Shown here: piece after piece, positions 9,402 through 18,943 of the stretch
How positions within the stretch are numbered: position 1 is the stretch's first letter
Layout: the number at the start of each line of letters is the position of its first letter
Assembly: GCF_001305575.3 (NCBI RefSeq)
Contig: NZ_CP012373.2
Span: forward strand, 992,001 to 1,056,000
Length of the DNA stretch: 64,000 nucleotides
Direction of reading: 5' to 3'
Source of the DNA: Beggiatoa leptomitoformis
GTDB taxonomy: Bacteria; Pseudomonadota; Gammaproteobacteria; Beggiatoales; Beggiatoaceae
The notes under the pieces: generated by a model
What the model was told of the DNA's origin: nothing
Seen by the model: only the letters and a program-made list of their open reading frames with translations
Databases searched by the model: none
Translations under genes and position numbers: made by a program

Positions 9402-11333
9402 TTATGGAAGAACATTATATTCGCTAAATTTAACAACAATTTTTGCATTAAACTGTTCCATACCTTTATCAGTAGTGAGAATACGCAAACGGGCTATTCG
9501 TGCCAATGGCATATTTGAATACCATTTCATCAGGTCTTCTTCATTGAGAATCAATGGATTAATAATTACACCTGTTTCCATCATTTGTGGAATGATACGG
9601 TAGAGCATTTTGTTGTTATCGGTTGTTATTATTTCCAGATACACAGTGGATGTTTTGTAAAAAAACGAATAGAGTTCCCCTGTTATTGTTTTTGATATTT
9701 CAAGCGTTAGCAAAAGCTGTTTATTATTTAAACTTGAAATGTCAATAAACTCACCAAGATTAACTGCTTGCTGTAATAAGAAAGTTTCTCGCGCCCCTTT
9801 ATCTGGACGTGGTGCATGTTTTAATAGTAAAAAACCATTTTCTGTAAACAGTGGGTGATAATCACGCAAAATGACTTTAATCGCTTCAATGTCGTCCATT
9901 AATGGCAGACGATTATCAATTGTTTGTAATTTAAACAAAATAAATGCGGGTGCTTGGTTGCTCGCATAAAAGTTACTATTTATGGTAAGTAAGTTAGGTG
10001 TATAGGTAGAGTAACTTTGAAATACGGGACGTGGGTGCCAATTGAACTGATTGAGTAAAAGAACCCCTTGTTCATAAGAAAAGATATCAACCGTTGCATT
10101 ACCAATCGTTTGCCGTGTATTGGGCAAATCAAACATTTTTCTTAAATAAACATTTTGATTATCATAATATTTTTTGATTTCCCCAACGAGTAAAAGTCGT
10201 TGGAAATTAAGCGTGATATGTTCACCCAAACGTATCAGAATATTATTTACCTGTAAGGGTGCTATGCCTCTTTTTTCGTTAAAAGGCACTATTGCCAAAA
10301 ATAGCCCCGCTATCGCAAGTATAATCAAGGTGTAACGAAATAGATAAAATAGTACGATTAAACGAGCATGTAGTTTTTCACTATAATCAAATAGAAATGG
10401 TACGAGTGCCGCAAGACTAAAAAAAATTATGGAGTGCTGATCATGACGAACCAGCCCTAATTTAAATGCCAAAAAACTGACTAGCCCAATGGCTAAAAAT
10501 GTACATAACCGATTGATATTTAACGTTGGCAAAAACGCACTAATAATGCCTATACCAATTAGTAACCATAGAATGACAGAAGCCAAAATCGTTTCTTGTG
10601 GTGGTCCTTCAATGGACATTGCATCATCATAGTTATGAGCTACATCAAACGAGTTTGCAATAAAGTCTTTGATATTAGTGATGTCTTGCCCAAGCATCAA
10701 CCACATCATAATGCTTAGGCTAATGAATACTAATGGTATTAAGGGGGATCTTTTCCACCCATATTGTTGCCCAACAATAATAGTGATCATGATGACCGCA
10801 AAACCAGCAGCAACAAATTGTGTGAATTTTGCCGTTGCTGTAATAGCCGCAAATAATAATGTAAAACCAATTAGGCTAATATGAAGTTTATGCTTGTAAA
10901 ATAATGATGGATTTGCAATTAGGCTGGTTAATAATAATATCAAGAAAAAATAGAGTGAATCTAATACATAAATAAATAATGGAATTATTAACAATATTAT
11001 TAAATATAATATCTTATCTAAATAATTAGTAAGCTGACTTGCTCTAATAATGGAAAACCACGCGATAATTGTCGCTATTGTCAATTGCCATAACATATAT
11101 ATATGATATAAATCAGTATCATAAGAACTAGTAGGATGATAAAAATAACCAAATAGTCCATAGGTAAAGATAATATCCTTACCTTGTTGGAATCCATTTT
11201 TTAGTGCAAATCCCAATGCTTGACTCCATGAAGGGTCTAACGCCATACTGGCAGGCAAACCGCCATAATTAAGATAGGTAAGAAAGAGAAGAATGAATAA
11301 AATAAATTTACCTAGAAAGGAAATCTTTGTCAT
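9402..11333 (-). CDS. Large polytopic membrane protein with extracytoplasmic C-terminal domain, GT-C-like
   Basis: 643 residues. The first ~375 residues hold about ten TM segments, and the last ~260 form a hydrophilic domain presumably outside the cytoplasm. After the first TM comes LDPSWSQALGFALKNG, an acidic residue in the first loop as in many GT-C glycosyltransferases. I do not recognise the family with certainty. It is the last gene of an apparent four-gene minus-strand run (14108 to 9402) with a flippase-like protein, a glycosyltransferase and a methyltransferase, beginning 21 bp after the methyltransferase stop. A role in transferring a sugar to a lipid or surface glycan is inferred from context only. 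Confidence 0.6.
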   Translation of the reverse strand: MTKISFLGKFILFILLFLTYLNYGGLPASMALDPSWSQALGFALKNGFQQGKDIIFTYGLFGYFYHPTSSYDTDLYHIYMLWQLTIATIIAWFSIIRASQLTNYLDKILYLIILLIIPLFIYVLDSLYFFLILLLTSLIANPSLFYKHKLHISLIGFTLLFAAITATAKFTQFVAAGFAVIMITIIVGQQYGWKRSPLIPLVFISLSIMMWLMLGQDITNIKDFIANSFDVAHNYDDAMSIEGPPQETILASVILWLLIGIGIISAFLPTLNINRLCTFLAIGLVSFLAFKLGLVRHDQHSIIFFSLAALVPFLFDYSEKLHARLIVLFYLFRYTLIILAIAGLFLAIVPFNEKRGIAPLQVNNILIRLGEHITLNFQRLLLVGEIKKYYDNQNVYLRKMFDLPNTRQTIGNATVDIFSYEQGVLLLNQFNWHPRPVFQSYSTYTPNLLTINSNFYASNQAPAFILFKLQTIDNRLPLMDDIEAIKVILRDYHPLFTENGFLLLKHAPRPDKGARETFLLQQAVNLGEFIDISSLNNKQLLLTLEISKTITGELYSFFYKTSTVYLEIITTDNNKMLYRIIPQMMETGVIINPLILNEEDLMKWYSNMPLARIARLRILTTDKGMEQFNAKIVVKFSEYNVLP

Positions 11334-11354
11334 AAATAAGGCTTCTTAATTTGT

Positions 11355-12116
11355 TTAATTATAAAGTTGATGATGTGGTTTATCTGCGACGATGATATAC
11401 CCTTCGGCAAGGTCTAGTTGATTGAAAAGACGAGCTATCCAATTAAGAGGTAATACCGTATAAGGATTTACGAAAAGACCAATCCAATTAAAAATAGTAG
11501 GAACATGATTTATTCCACTGCATTGTGTTTGTTGATTTTTATCCCAGCTAGCTTTTACTTTTGCTTGTTTTTTGGCATATAACGCACGTAACCATCTTAA
11601 TATATTAATGAAGGGATAACCGTAAGCAATTACGGTAATATTTTCAAAACCTACTTGTTGAAAAAGTTCAATAATAGCTTGTTTTTCATAGCGTCGAAAA
11701 TGTCCTGTAATGTCGTCATGAATTGTCCAGAATTTCATGTGGGCAGGAACAGAAATTAATAGTTGCCCTTGTGGCACTAACCTTTCGTATAAAGTGGTAA
11801 GAAATTGTTTATCGTCTTCAATATGTTCCATTACTTCACAGGCAACAATGCAATCATAAGTATCTGCTACAGGTAGTTGTGCAACATCACCTTGTTCGAA
11901 AGTTAGCCGTTGACGGATTGGCAATGGCAGTGCCATATAATAAGATTCTATATTTGGTGAAAAATCAACGGCTTTTCCCGCTTGAAAATAAGCCAATAGT
12001 TCTTGAGATAAGGCTAAACCGCCCGCACCAACTTCTAAAAAACGCTTAGCTGGACGTAGATGTCTTAATATCTCGTAACGACGAAATAAATAGCGTGGCG
12101 GAAAATATTTCAACAT
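11355..12116 (-). CDS. SAM-dependent class I methyltransferase
   Basis: 253 residues. Motif I is FLEVGAGGLALSQELL (about residues 26-41), the acidic strand-2 residue is in AVDFSPN, and the motif II/III region is YDCIVACEVMEHIEDD followed by LVPQGQLLISVPAH. This is the Methyltransf_11/23 pattern. The HFRRYEK segment after motif III is common in methyltransferases of polysaccharide and O-antigen clusters. The ATG overlaps the end of the glycosyltransferase gene by 7 bp, indicating translational coupling. The substrate is unknown; a sugar or lipid-linked glycan is suggested by the neighbours. Confidence 0.85.
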   Translation of the reverse strand: MLKYFPPRYLFRRYEILRHLRPAKRFLEVGAGGLALSQELLAYFQAGKAVDFSPNIESYYMALPLPIRQRLTFEQGDVAQLPVADTYDCIVACEVMEHIEDDKQFLTTLYERLVPQGQLLISVPAHMKFWTIHDDITGHFRRYEKQAIIELFQQVGFENITVIAYGYPFINILRWLRALYAKKQAKVKASWDKNQQTQCSGINHVPTIFNWIGLFVNPYTVLPLNWIARLFNQLDLAEGYIIVADKPHHQLYN

Positions 12117-13189
12117 AGTTTTAAAACCTTTTTAAGCACTTGTGATATTTGTTTAATAGAGAGTTGCTTTTGATACAGTTGTAATCCTGCTTGACCAATA
12201 GCGGGCAGTTCTACCTGATGCTGATATGCCCACTCAATTGCTGTCACTAGTGCAAAGACATCACCTTGTTCCACTAATAAACAATTTTTTTTATCTATAA
12301 AATCAATATTTTCTTTTATTTTACCAACAATCGTGGGTTTACCCAAAGCCAAAAATTGAGAAGTTTTTCCTGTAATAACGCGTTGTGCTTGTGGTGTATT
12401 GCCAAACGCGCCACCTAAGCCTAAATCTGCATTGGGGATATATTTGTGAATGAGGGTAGAAAAATCTACCCATTCTATATGGCTAATATTATGATATAAA
12501 GAAAATTTTTCCTGTAATTTTTTGAATTCCTTTAGATTTTTTCCGTTACCACCGATAAAAACAAAATGAATAGGTTTGTCTTTCAGATGGCTTGCTGCTT
12601 CCAACATAATAGACATCCCATGTAATGGTAAAAAAGAACCGTAAAATAAGACTTCAAAATGTGTTTTTTGTATGGGGCTGATAGAGGGTAACGTTTCGTC
12701 TGCACCAACAGGAATTGCAAAAACTTTATTGGGTGGTAGACAAAATTGTTTACATAAGAAATCAACATGAAGTTGTGTGTCAGTGAGAATATAGTTTGCG
12801 TGATGCAAAATAGATTTTTCAAAATAAAAGAGAATTTTCCCTAAAAAAACACCTAAGTTGCCCTGTTTTTTATCCCCAATGAGAGCTGCTGAGGGTGACA
12901 ACAGGCTGTCAAATATTAATGGTTTTCCAACAGTTATTAGCTTGATAAACCAGAATATTTCATGTCCACGAAACCCGAGAATATAATAATCGGGGTTATG
13001 TTTCCATCGAATTTGTATCAGTTGCCATATTGTATCAATATAACGCAGGATTCCTGTTTTTCGATTGATGGCTGTGAATAAAGTAATTTCTTGAATTTGT
13101 TGTAATGCTTTTAGTAGTGAAACTGTCCTAATATAGGTTGGTTGTCGATAAGCCAGAACATAACACAGTTTTAGATGAGAGTTAGACAT
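12110..13189 (-). CDS. Glycosyltransferase, group 1 / GT4-like
   Basis: 359 residues from the ATG at 13189, which sits inside the last codons of the preceding gene (ATGTCTAA overlap). A TTG three codons earlier is less likely. It has the two-Rossmann GT-B layout: N-terminal acceptor domain (residues 1-170) and C-terminal donor domain. The donor domain shows VLFYGSFLPLHGMSIMLEA, HFVFIGGNG and, near the end, GKTSQFLALGKPTIVGK, in the place of the nucleotide-sugar binding loop. The usual EX7E motif is not clean. It is probably cytoplasmic or membrane-peripheral, adding a sugar to a lipid-linked acceptor. Overlaps on both sides tie it firmly to the flippase-like protein and the methyltransferase. 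Confidence 0.82.
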   Translation of the reverse strand: MSNSHLKLCYVLAYRQPTYIRTVSLLKALQQIQEITLFTAINRKTGILRYIDTIWQLIQIRWKHNPDYYILGFRGHEIFWFIKLITVGKPLIFDSLLSPSAALIGDKKQGNLGVFLGKILFYFEKSILHHANYILTDTQLHVDFLCKQFCLPPNKVFAIPVGADETLPSISPIQKTHFEVLFYGSFLPLHGMSIMLEAASHLKDKPIHFVFIGGNGKNLKEFKKLQEKFSLYHNISHIEWVDFSTLIHKYIPNADLGLGGAFGNTPQAQRVITGKTSQFLALGKPTIVGKIKENIDFIDKKNCLLVEQGDVFALVTAIEWAYQHQVELPAIGQAGLQLYQKQLSIKQISQVLKKVLKLC

Positions 13190-14108
13190 GCGGGACAAAC
13201 CTGTGATGGTAAAAATTCCAGCAAAATACCCATGTTATACCAAGCAGTTCTTGCAACATGAGCCATACACGAGAAACGACTGCAACGGCTGTAAGCGTGT
13301 CTAAAGTGACATCTTGTGTAATTAAATGAGCAAGATACACAAAAACCAGTTCTTTAACACCCATACCCGCAGGTATGATGAGTGAAACAGCACCAACAAC
13401 CCAACCCGCGCTGAGACAAATTATATAATATGTCGATTGTGTTAGTGAAAAATCAAAAACAGCTTGTAAGAGAAAATAATGTCCACCTAAGTAACTAAAC
13501 CAAAATAGAATATAATAACTCATTACTTTTATGTTGGATGAGTGAGGCACGCAAGAACATAACGTTAATCGTTTAGCAATAGATTGAAAGTAAAAGAGTA
13601 TATGTTTAGTTAGGGTAAAAAATAGACAGGTACGAGTTATCCAAACACAAATTAGTAAACTTAATAGAAATAGTAGTATTGCGAAAAACAGGTTATAAAT
13701 TGCAATCGTTAGTGTAAGGGCTATTGCACTACAGCAGAAAATCAATAATCCCATTAAATCTAAGTTGGCAAATACAACAGCACTGGTTGCTCCCTTAGTT
13801 TGTAAAAGTAAACTTTGGTATAACAAGCCAAATACTTTACCGGGTACATATTTGGCTATTTGCCCATAAAAAAAAATGGTGTGATTTAAACGGTGATTGA
13901 TGATAACACCATATTTCTGCAAAAGTTCTTTAAAGAGTAAACTGGTGACAATATACCAAGCCATTGTAATTAAAACAGATAAGCTAAAAAGCGTCCATTG
14001 AACAGTTATCAGCAGTCCTTTAATCTTTTCCCAACTATGCCATAATAAAATCATTAAAAAACATAAACCAAAGATAAATAGTACTGGTCTTAGATGTTTC
14101 ATAAACAC
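13182..14108 (-). CDS. LPG synthase TM-region (UPF0104/AglD-like) membrane protein
   Basis: 308 residues with about eight TM segments. Sequence features match the lysylphosphatidylglycerol_synthase_TM family: an early YGVIINHR segment, QIAKYVPGKVFGL near residue 87, and LIIPAGMGVKELV near 245. There is no soluble aminoacyl-transferase domain, so it is not a full MprF. Family members without that domain are often found beside glycosyltransferases and may flip or bind lipid carriers; that role is inferred. It is the first gene of the run ending at 9402 and has about 100 bp of AT-rich sequence upstream that should hold the promoter. Confidence 0.8.
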   Translation of the reverse strand: MFMKHLRPVLFIFGLCFLMILLWHSWEKIKGLLITVQWTLFSLSVLITMAWYIVTSLLFKELLQKYGVIINHRLNHTIFFYGQIAKYVPGKVFGLLYQSLLLQTKGATSAVVFANLDLMGLLIFCCSAIALTLTIAIYNLFFAILLFLLSLLICVWITRTCLFFTLTKHILFYFQSIAKRLTLCSCVPHSSNIKVMSYYILFWFSYLGGHYFLLQAVFDFSLTQSTYYIICLSAGWVVGAVSLIIPAGMGVKELVFVYLAHLITQDVTLDTLTAVAVVSRVWLMLQELLGITWVFCWNFYHHRFVPHV

Positions 14109-14212
14109 TCGGTGAAAAGATATCCTATTGATATTGAAGAGTAAAAATACAATAAATGCTATTCTTACTCTCTATATAAATCATGTTATTACAATCAATA
14201 TTATTGTAGGTG

Positions 14213-15019
14213 TTAACGCTTTAATTCTGGCAATAAATGTGGCTGAATTGCTTGTAAAATACCTTTAAAAATTTTAGGGTTGCCTGTAACAATGTTGCCT
14301 GTTTTAAAATAGTCAAAGCCGCCATTGAAATCGCTTAGTAATCCACCCGCTTCTTCTATGAGCAAAACACCCGCTGCAATATCCCATTCACGTAAGCCGA
14401 TTTCCCAAAAACCATCCAGTCGACCACAGGCAACATAAGCAAGGTCTAATGCCGCAGACCCTGCACGGCGCACGTCTGAAACCAGCGGGAAAAGTGCGCG
14501 AAAAGTTGCCATATAACTATCCATATATAAAGGATATTTAAAAGGAAACCCTGTGCCAACTAAGGCATCTTCTAAGGTTGTGAGTGGTGATACTCGAATA
14601 CGTCGATCATTGAGAAATGCACCTGCTCCTCGGGAGGCTGTAAAAATCTCTTGCCGTAAGGGGTCATAGACAACGCCCTGTTCTACACGTCCTTGATAGC
14701 GTAAGGCAATAGAAACCGCAAAATGCGGATAGCCATGGAGGAAATTGCTTGTTCCATCCAGTGGGTCAATAATCCATTCGTAATCACTGGTTTTGTAACC
14801 TGTTTGTAAACCACTTTCCTCCGCAAGAATGGCATGTTCTGGGTAGGCGCGGTGTAAGGTTTCTATGATGATGGCTTCAGCTTGTTTGTCTATGTTGCTG
14901 ACAAAATCACCTTTGCCTTTACGGTCAATGGTGTAGTTTGAGCCTTGTTCACGAGCGCGTACCATCAATGCACCTGCAAGACGGGCGGCTTTGATAGCGA
15001 TATTTAACATTGGGTGCAT
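14213..15019 (-). CDS. suhB: Inositol-1-monophosphatase
   Basis: 268 residues, standard length. Mg-dependent phosphatase; in enterobacteria SuhB also acts in rRNA transcription antitermination. The metal ligands are visible in AEESG (residues 66-70) and WIIDPLDGTSNF (82-93), and a third in LREWDIAAG near 213. The start MHPMLNIAIKAAR matches E. coli SuhB closely, supporting this ATG. The gene lies 24 bp downstream of the PqiC-type lipoprotein gene, so it may be read from the same transcript, though no functional link is obvious. Confidence 0.94.
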   Translation of the reverse strand: MHPMLNIAIKAARLAGALMVRAREQGSNYTIDRKGKGDFVSNIDKQAEAIIIETLHRAYPEHAILAEESGLQTGYKTSDYEWIIDPLDGTSNFLHGYPHFAVSIALRYQGRVEQGVVYDPLRQEIFTASRGAGAFLNDRRIRVSPLTTLEDALVGTGFPFKYPLYMDSYMATFRALFPLVSDVRRAGSAALDLAYVACGRLDGFWEIGLREWDIAAGVLLIEEAGGLLSDFNGGFDYFKTGNIVTGNPKIFKGILQAIQPHLLPELKR

Positions 15020-15043
15020 GACAGCAAATTTCCTTTTACAACA

Positions 15044-15643
15044 TTATTGAATGTGAGCTAGTACAAAATCGGTGAGGTCTTGCAAGACAGTTGCAACGGC
15101 ATGGTTTATGGCTTTTGCACCGCCTGCTGCATCATCACTGTCGGTAGGGGCAGTGGCTTCAAAAATACGAGTGGCAACAATTTGTTGGGCTTGCATGTCT
15201 AGGAGTTGGGCACGGAGGATAAAACGCACTTGGTTGGTTGGTGTGGTAAATTCTTGTTGTATGCGTAATATTTCTGTGTCTAGTCGGTATTCGCCCAGTA
15301 CAGATGCTGTTGTTACAGAGAGAATTGCACCGAATTTACCGGTGGATTCTAGTTGGTTGACCAGTAATGGGAGTAACATGCGGGCGGGCGTGTCTATCCA
15401 TTGGCTACGGCTGTAGGTTTCAAGTACTGAGGGGATGCGGATATAGGTTTGTTCAACACGGTCAAATCCTGATGCAGCTTGTGGCATGGAGACTAAGAGC
15501 GTTTTACCCGCTTTGTTGATGGTGGTCGCCGTAATGGGGAGGTCAAAGAAGTAGTTTTGTACAGGTAATTCTTCTTTTCTTAGGGGATTGCAAGCAGTTA
15601 GGAGTAGCAAACTAGCCAAAATAATCCCAGTTAATCGGTTCAT
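15044..15643 (-). CDS. ABC-type transport auxiliary lipoprotein (PqiC/YmbA-like)
   Basis: 199 residues with a lipoprotein signal peptide: hydrophobic IILASLLLLTAC, lipobox LLTAC, Cys18. The remainder resembles the ABC_trans_aux domain that accompanies MCE proteins, with YFFDLPI near the start and regular beta-strand pairs. It is predicted to be an outer- or inner-membrane-anchored periplasmic partner of the MlaD-type protein encoded just upstream. The ATG overlaps that gene's stop by 4 bp (ATGA), so translation is coupled. The matching ABC permease and ATPase genes are not next to the pair. Confidence 0.82.
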   Translation of the reverse strand: MNRLTGIILASLLLLTACNPLRKEELPVQNYFFDLPITATTINKAGKTLLVSMPQAASGFDRVEQTYIRIPSVLETYSRSQWIDTPARMLLPLLVNQLESTGKFGAILSVTTASVLGEYRLDTEILRIQQEFTTPTNQVRFILRAQLLDMQAQQIVATRIFEATAPTDSDDAAGGAKAINHAVATVLQDLTDFVLAHIQ

Positions 15644-16683
15644 TTTTCTCCAGGTCCTCGTGCAGATTTGGATTTACCAAATAAAATAATATTCGGGTTG
15701 CGTTCTAGTTCTCGACTGAGTCCGCGTAAACTGGCAATGAGTTCACGGAGTTCTCTTAAGGTATTATTGACTTCAGGTAGGGTTTGTTGCGTAAAGCCAT
15801 CTATGCCTTGTTTGCTTTGGTTGACGGTTGTTTCTACCCCTTGTGCCGCTTTAGCAATGGCAAGGGTTGTTTTGCTGATGTTTGTCCGACTTTCTTCAAC
15901 AATGGTATTTACGCTGTTCGAGGTTTTAGAAAAACTTTGTGCAGTTTGTTCTAGGGTTGTCAGGGTTTGTTCTAGGCGTGTTAGAAAGTGAGGAAGTTCA
16001 TGACTGATTTTCGCGCTATTTTCTAGGGTTGTCGCAACAGAAACGATACTATTATCTATAGTGGCTGAACGGTTTGCTACAGTATTGGTTAGTGTTTCTA
16101 TGTGTTGTAGTGTGTTGGAAATCAGTAAACGGTTAGCTGGAGATAATAAATCATCAACCGCTTTTGTAACTTCTTTGATGTCTAATAACATCCCATCTGT
16201 AACAGTTGATACTTTATTGATATTACTCATTAATTCTGAAATAGCACTGTCTAAACGAACCAGTAAAGAAGGCTTCGTTTTTAACTCAGGGTAGCGTTGT
16301 CCTACATCTGGTTCTTTGGATATTAACTGTCCCGCACCGCCTGTCAGCTCTATATAGGCAAGACCTGTTAAACCTTGAGAGGAGAGTGTTGCTACGGTAT
16401 CTTGGCGAATGGGCGTATTCCATTCAATTTTTAAGAGCACTTGAACTTCATCTGGGCGTTCTGCATCAAGTGCAATATTGTGGACGTAGCCAACTTCTAC
16501 CCCTTTGTATTTTACGGGAGATTTTACATTTAAGCCTGAGACAGATTCGCGAATATGAATTTGATAGGTGATATAAACTTTTTCTTCTGTTCCTATTGTC
16601 AGCCAGAGTACAGAAGCTATCATCACTATGCTGAGAATGATAACGAATAAGCCGACAAGGGCGTAGTTGGCTTTGTTGTCCAT
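15640..16683 (-). CDS. MlaD family (MCE domain) protein
   Basis: 347 residues. One N-terminal TM (about 9-31, YALVGLFVIILSIVMIASVLW), then an MCE domain (about 40-120) with GLNVKSPVKYKGVEVGYV and GLTGLAYIELTGG, then a long helical, coiled-coil-rich region to about residue 320. MCE proteins form lipid-transport channels across the periplasm. The GLTG...YIELTGG segment corresponds to the pore-lining loop region. It is followed directly by the PqiC-like lipoprotein. Unusually, the upstream neighbour is nadE rather than an ABC ATPase or permease, so the transporter core must be encoded elsewhere. Confidence 0.88.
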   Translation of the reverse strand: MDNKANYALVGLFVIILSIVMIASVLWLTIGTEEKVYITYQIHIRESVSGLNVKSPVKYKGVEVGYVHNIALDAERPDEVQVLLKIEWNTPIRQDTVATLSSQGLTGLAYIELTGGAGQLISKEPDVGQRYPELKTKPSLLVRLDSAISELMSNINKVSTVTDGMLLDIKEVTKAVDDLLSPANRLLISNTLQHIETLTNTVANRSATIDNSIVSVATTLENSAKISHELPHFLTRLEQTLTTLEQTAQSFSKTSNSVNTIVEESRTNISKTTLAIAKAAQGVETTVNQSKQGIDGFTQQTLPEVNNTLRELRELIASLRGLSRELERNPNIILFGKSKSARGPGEK

Positions 16684-16718
16684 TGTGTGCTAGGGATGGG
16701 TTAGGGAAACAGGTAGGT

Positions 16719-18704
16719 TTACTTTTTTTGTAAACGGGTTTTCATTTCAGCTAGTTCTAACTGATAGCCACCTGATAAAATCGGAAAACGACACCAGCTA
16801 CGTGGGTCAAGGTTTTCATCGTCTAAATGAAAACTGGGAGCGTAGCGTTCGCGTTTCCATTGATTCCGACTCCACAGGCTAAAAAAACGCTCTATCCATG
16901 TCAGTAATTGCGCTTCTTGATAATCAGGGAAGCGGGCATGGAGCAGGTGGTAAATTTCGTGAGGCGTTTGTCGATCTCGAATTGCGGCTTTTTCTATAAC
17001 GTTAAGCAGATTATACGGCATTAAATCGTCTTCGTCTGTTTGTTGTTTACCGTGTGTTGTAGGGCGCAGTTCTGCGGTTGGGGCTTGTTGATTAATCAAG
17101 GATAACGCGGGGATTGTGCCTAAATTCATCGAGCCTTCTTGTTCTAACCAGCGTAACCAATGACGCAGAAAATCTTTGTCTATGCCTGCTAAAGGACTTA
17201 GTCCGCCCGCCGTATCGCCATCCATAGTCGCATAGCCTAGCGCAACTTCGGAACGATTGCTGGTTGCTAGCAGTAGGGCGTTACGCAGATTAGCAATTAA
17301 CCAAACACTGGGGGCACGTGTTCGTGCTTGAATATTTTGTAGGGCTAAATCGTCTTTTTCCCAAGTTAATTTGACATTTGTCGCGCTGCTAACAATATCA
17401 ACGTAGGCTTTGACCAGTTTATTGATATTCAGTTCTAAATAGTCCGCCCCTAGGGCTTGCGCCAATGTTGTCGCTGCTTGTTGTGTTGTTTTTGTTGAAT
17501 TTTCTGTGGATTGGTAAACACAGGTTAAAAGTTGTTTTACCATGTCGCCGATGGTGGTTTGTGGTAATGTTTTAATATAAGAAAGTTTATCGCAAAAACC
17601 TTGTGTACCCAGTTCTTCTAAACCTAAGGCAACCATGAGGCGCACTAAACAGGCTATGGCGGAGGAGTCTGCACCACCACTGAGGGAGATAACAAAACCG
17701 TGTGAGCGACTTTTACGCAGGTAATCAAACAGTCCTAAACTAACGGCACGGGTAAATTCTTCTTCTTTTAATGTGGGGCTAAATTCCCACGAGGGCTGAT
17801 TGGAATGACTGGGTTGTATGGGTAAACAGTCGGGATAATCAAAGGGGATATACACTCGCGTGTCTAAATTAGGCACACTATCCCCTGTGCGAGCTTGGGA
17901 CATGCGGGTTAAATCAACGTCAACTAACGCGCTCACCACTTGATAGTTGGCAAAACTAAAGCGTTTACCTGTTGCAAGCAGTTGTCCACCAGTTGCGATT
18001 AAACAATCGCCATCATAAATAGCCCGTCCTGCTTCATTACCCAATAAGTTAGCATAAACATAGCTCACGCTAAAAGCGCGTGAACCTTCTAAAACAAAGC
18101 GTTCTCGTACGAGTCTTTTATCAAAAGCAAAGTGGCTGGCACTGGGGTTTAAAATAATATCCACCCCTTTTTGGGCTAAGCGAATACCCGGACGATTGGC
18201 TACCCATGCTTCTTCGCAAATCTCAAAACCAATACGTACACCACCACAGTTAAAATAAATATCTCCCAGCGGATAGCGTTTGCCACTGATTTCTATTTCT
18301 ACATAGGCATTAGATACCCAAGGTTTAAACCAGCGGGGTTCATAATGAATTCCATCACCTGCTAAAAATCGTTTTGCAACAAATCCACAAATTTGTTCAT
18401 TTGCCAGTAAACAAACAGCGTTATAAACACGATTTTGATAATTAATGGGCAACCCTACCGCAACAACCATCTCTTTTGTGTAGGGTAAAATCCGTTGTAG
18501 CATTCGTTGTGATTCTATGAGGGTATTGGGCGATAAAAACGCATCTTCACACCCATAACCACTGATACATAATTCAGGCAAACATAGAATACTAACTTTT
18601 TGAATTCGTGCGGTTTCAATGGCGGCTAAAATATTTTTTTGATTACCTATCCAATCTAGGGGAGTTTGATTGAGTGTTGCAGCCCCTACTTTAATATACT
18701 TCAT
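16719..18704 (-). CDS. nadE: Glutamine-dependent NAD+ synthetase
   Basis: 661 residues from the ATG at 18704, which has AAGGAT about 7 bases upstream. An in-frame TTG at 18734 adds ten residues without support. The N-terminal glutaminase (nitrilase fold) shows LPELCISGYG, a Lys in FVAKRFLAGDG, and the nucleophile Cys in IGFEICEEAWV. The C-terminal synthetase has the ATP pyrophosphatase loop SLSGGADSSAIAC and later NRSEVALGYATMDGDTAGGLSPL. It amidates deamido-NAD+ with ammonia channelled from glutamine. The length suits the large two-domain form. It stands alone, with a 238-bp spacer upstream. Confidence 0.95.
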   Translation of the reverse strand: MKYIKVGAATLNQTPLDWIGNQKNILAAIETARIQKVSILCLPELCISGYGCEDAFLSPNTLIESQRMLQRILPYTKEMVVAVGLPINYQNRVYNAVCLLANEQICGFVAKRFLAGDGIHYEPRWFKPWVSNAYVEIEISGKRYPLGDIYFNCGGVRIGFEICEEAWVANRPGIRLAQKGVDIILNPSASHFAFDKRLVRERFVLEGSRAFSVSYVYANLLGNEAGRAIYDGDCLIATGGQLLATGKRFSFANYQVVSALVDVDLTRMSQARTGDSVPNLDTRVYIPFDYPDCLPIQPSHSNQPSWEFSPTLKEEEFTRAVSLGLFDYLRKSRSHGFVISLSGGADSSAIACLVRLMVALGLEELGTQGFCDKLSYIKTLPQTTIGDMVKQLLTCVYQSTENSTKTTQQAATTLAQALGADYLELNINKLVKAYVDIVSSATNVKLTWEKDDLALQNIQARTRAPSVWLIANLRNALLLATSNRSEVALGYATMDGDTAGGLSPLAGIDKDFLRHWLRWLEQEGSMNLGTIPALSLINQQAPTAELRPTTHGKQQTDEDDLMPYNLLNVIEKAAIRDRQTPHEIYHLLHARFPDYQEAQLLTWIERFFSLWSRNQWKRERYAPSFHLDDENLDPRSWCRFPILSGGYQLELAEMKTRLQKK

Positions 18705-18943
18705 GCTGATATCCTTAAGTTTTTTAGACTCCAAAAATGAAGCGTGTTGTTGATGACAGCATAATATATTGATGGAACGGAATTTTTATAAAATTAACAA
18801 ATAGCCGTGAATTTATATTGGATTTAATTGATGAATATCAATCTATTAGATTTTATGATTTGTTTCCAACGACCCGTTAATTAACCAAGCACGCTATCAA
18901 TCTTAATAATGATTAAGGTGGATAAGCGCGCATGGTCATTTTA

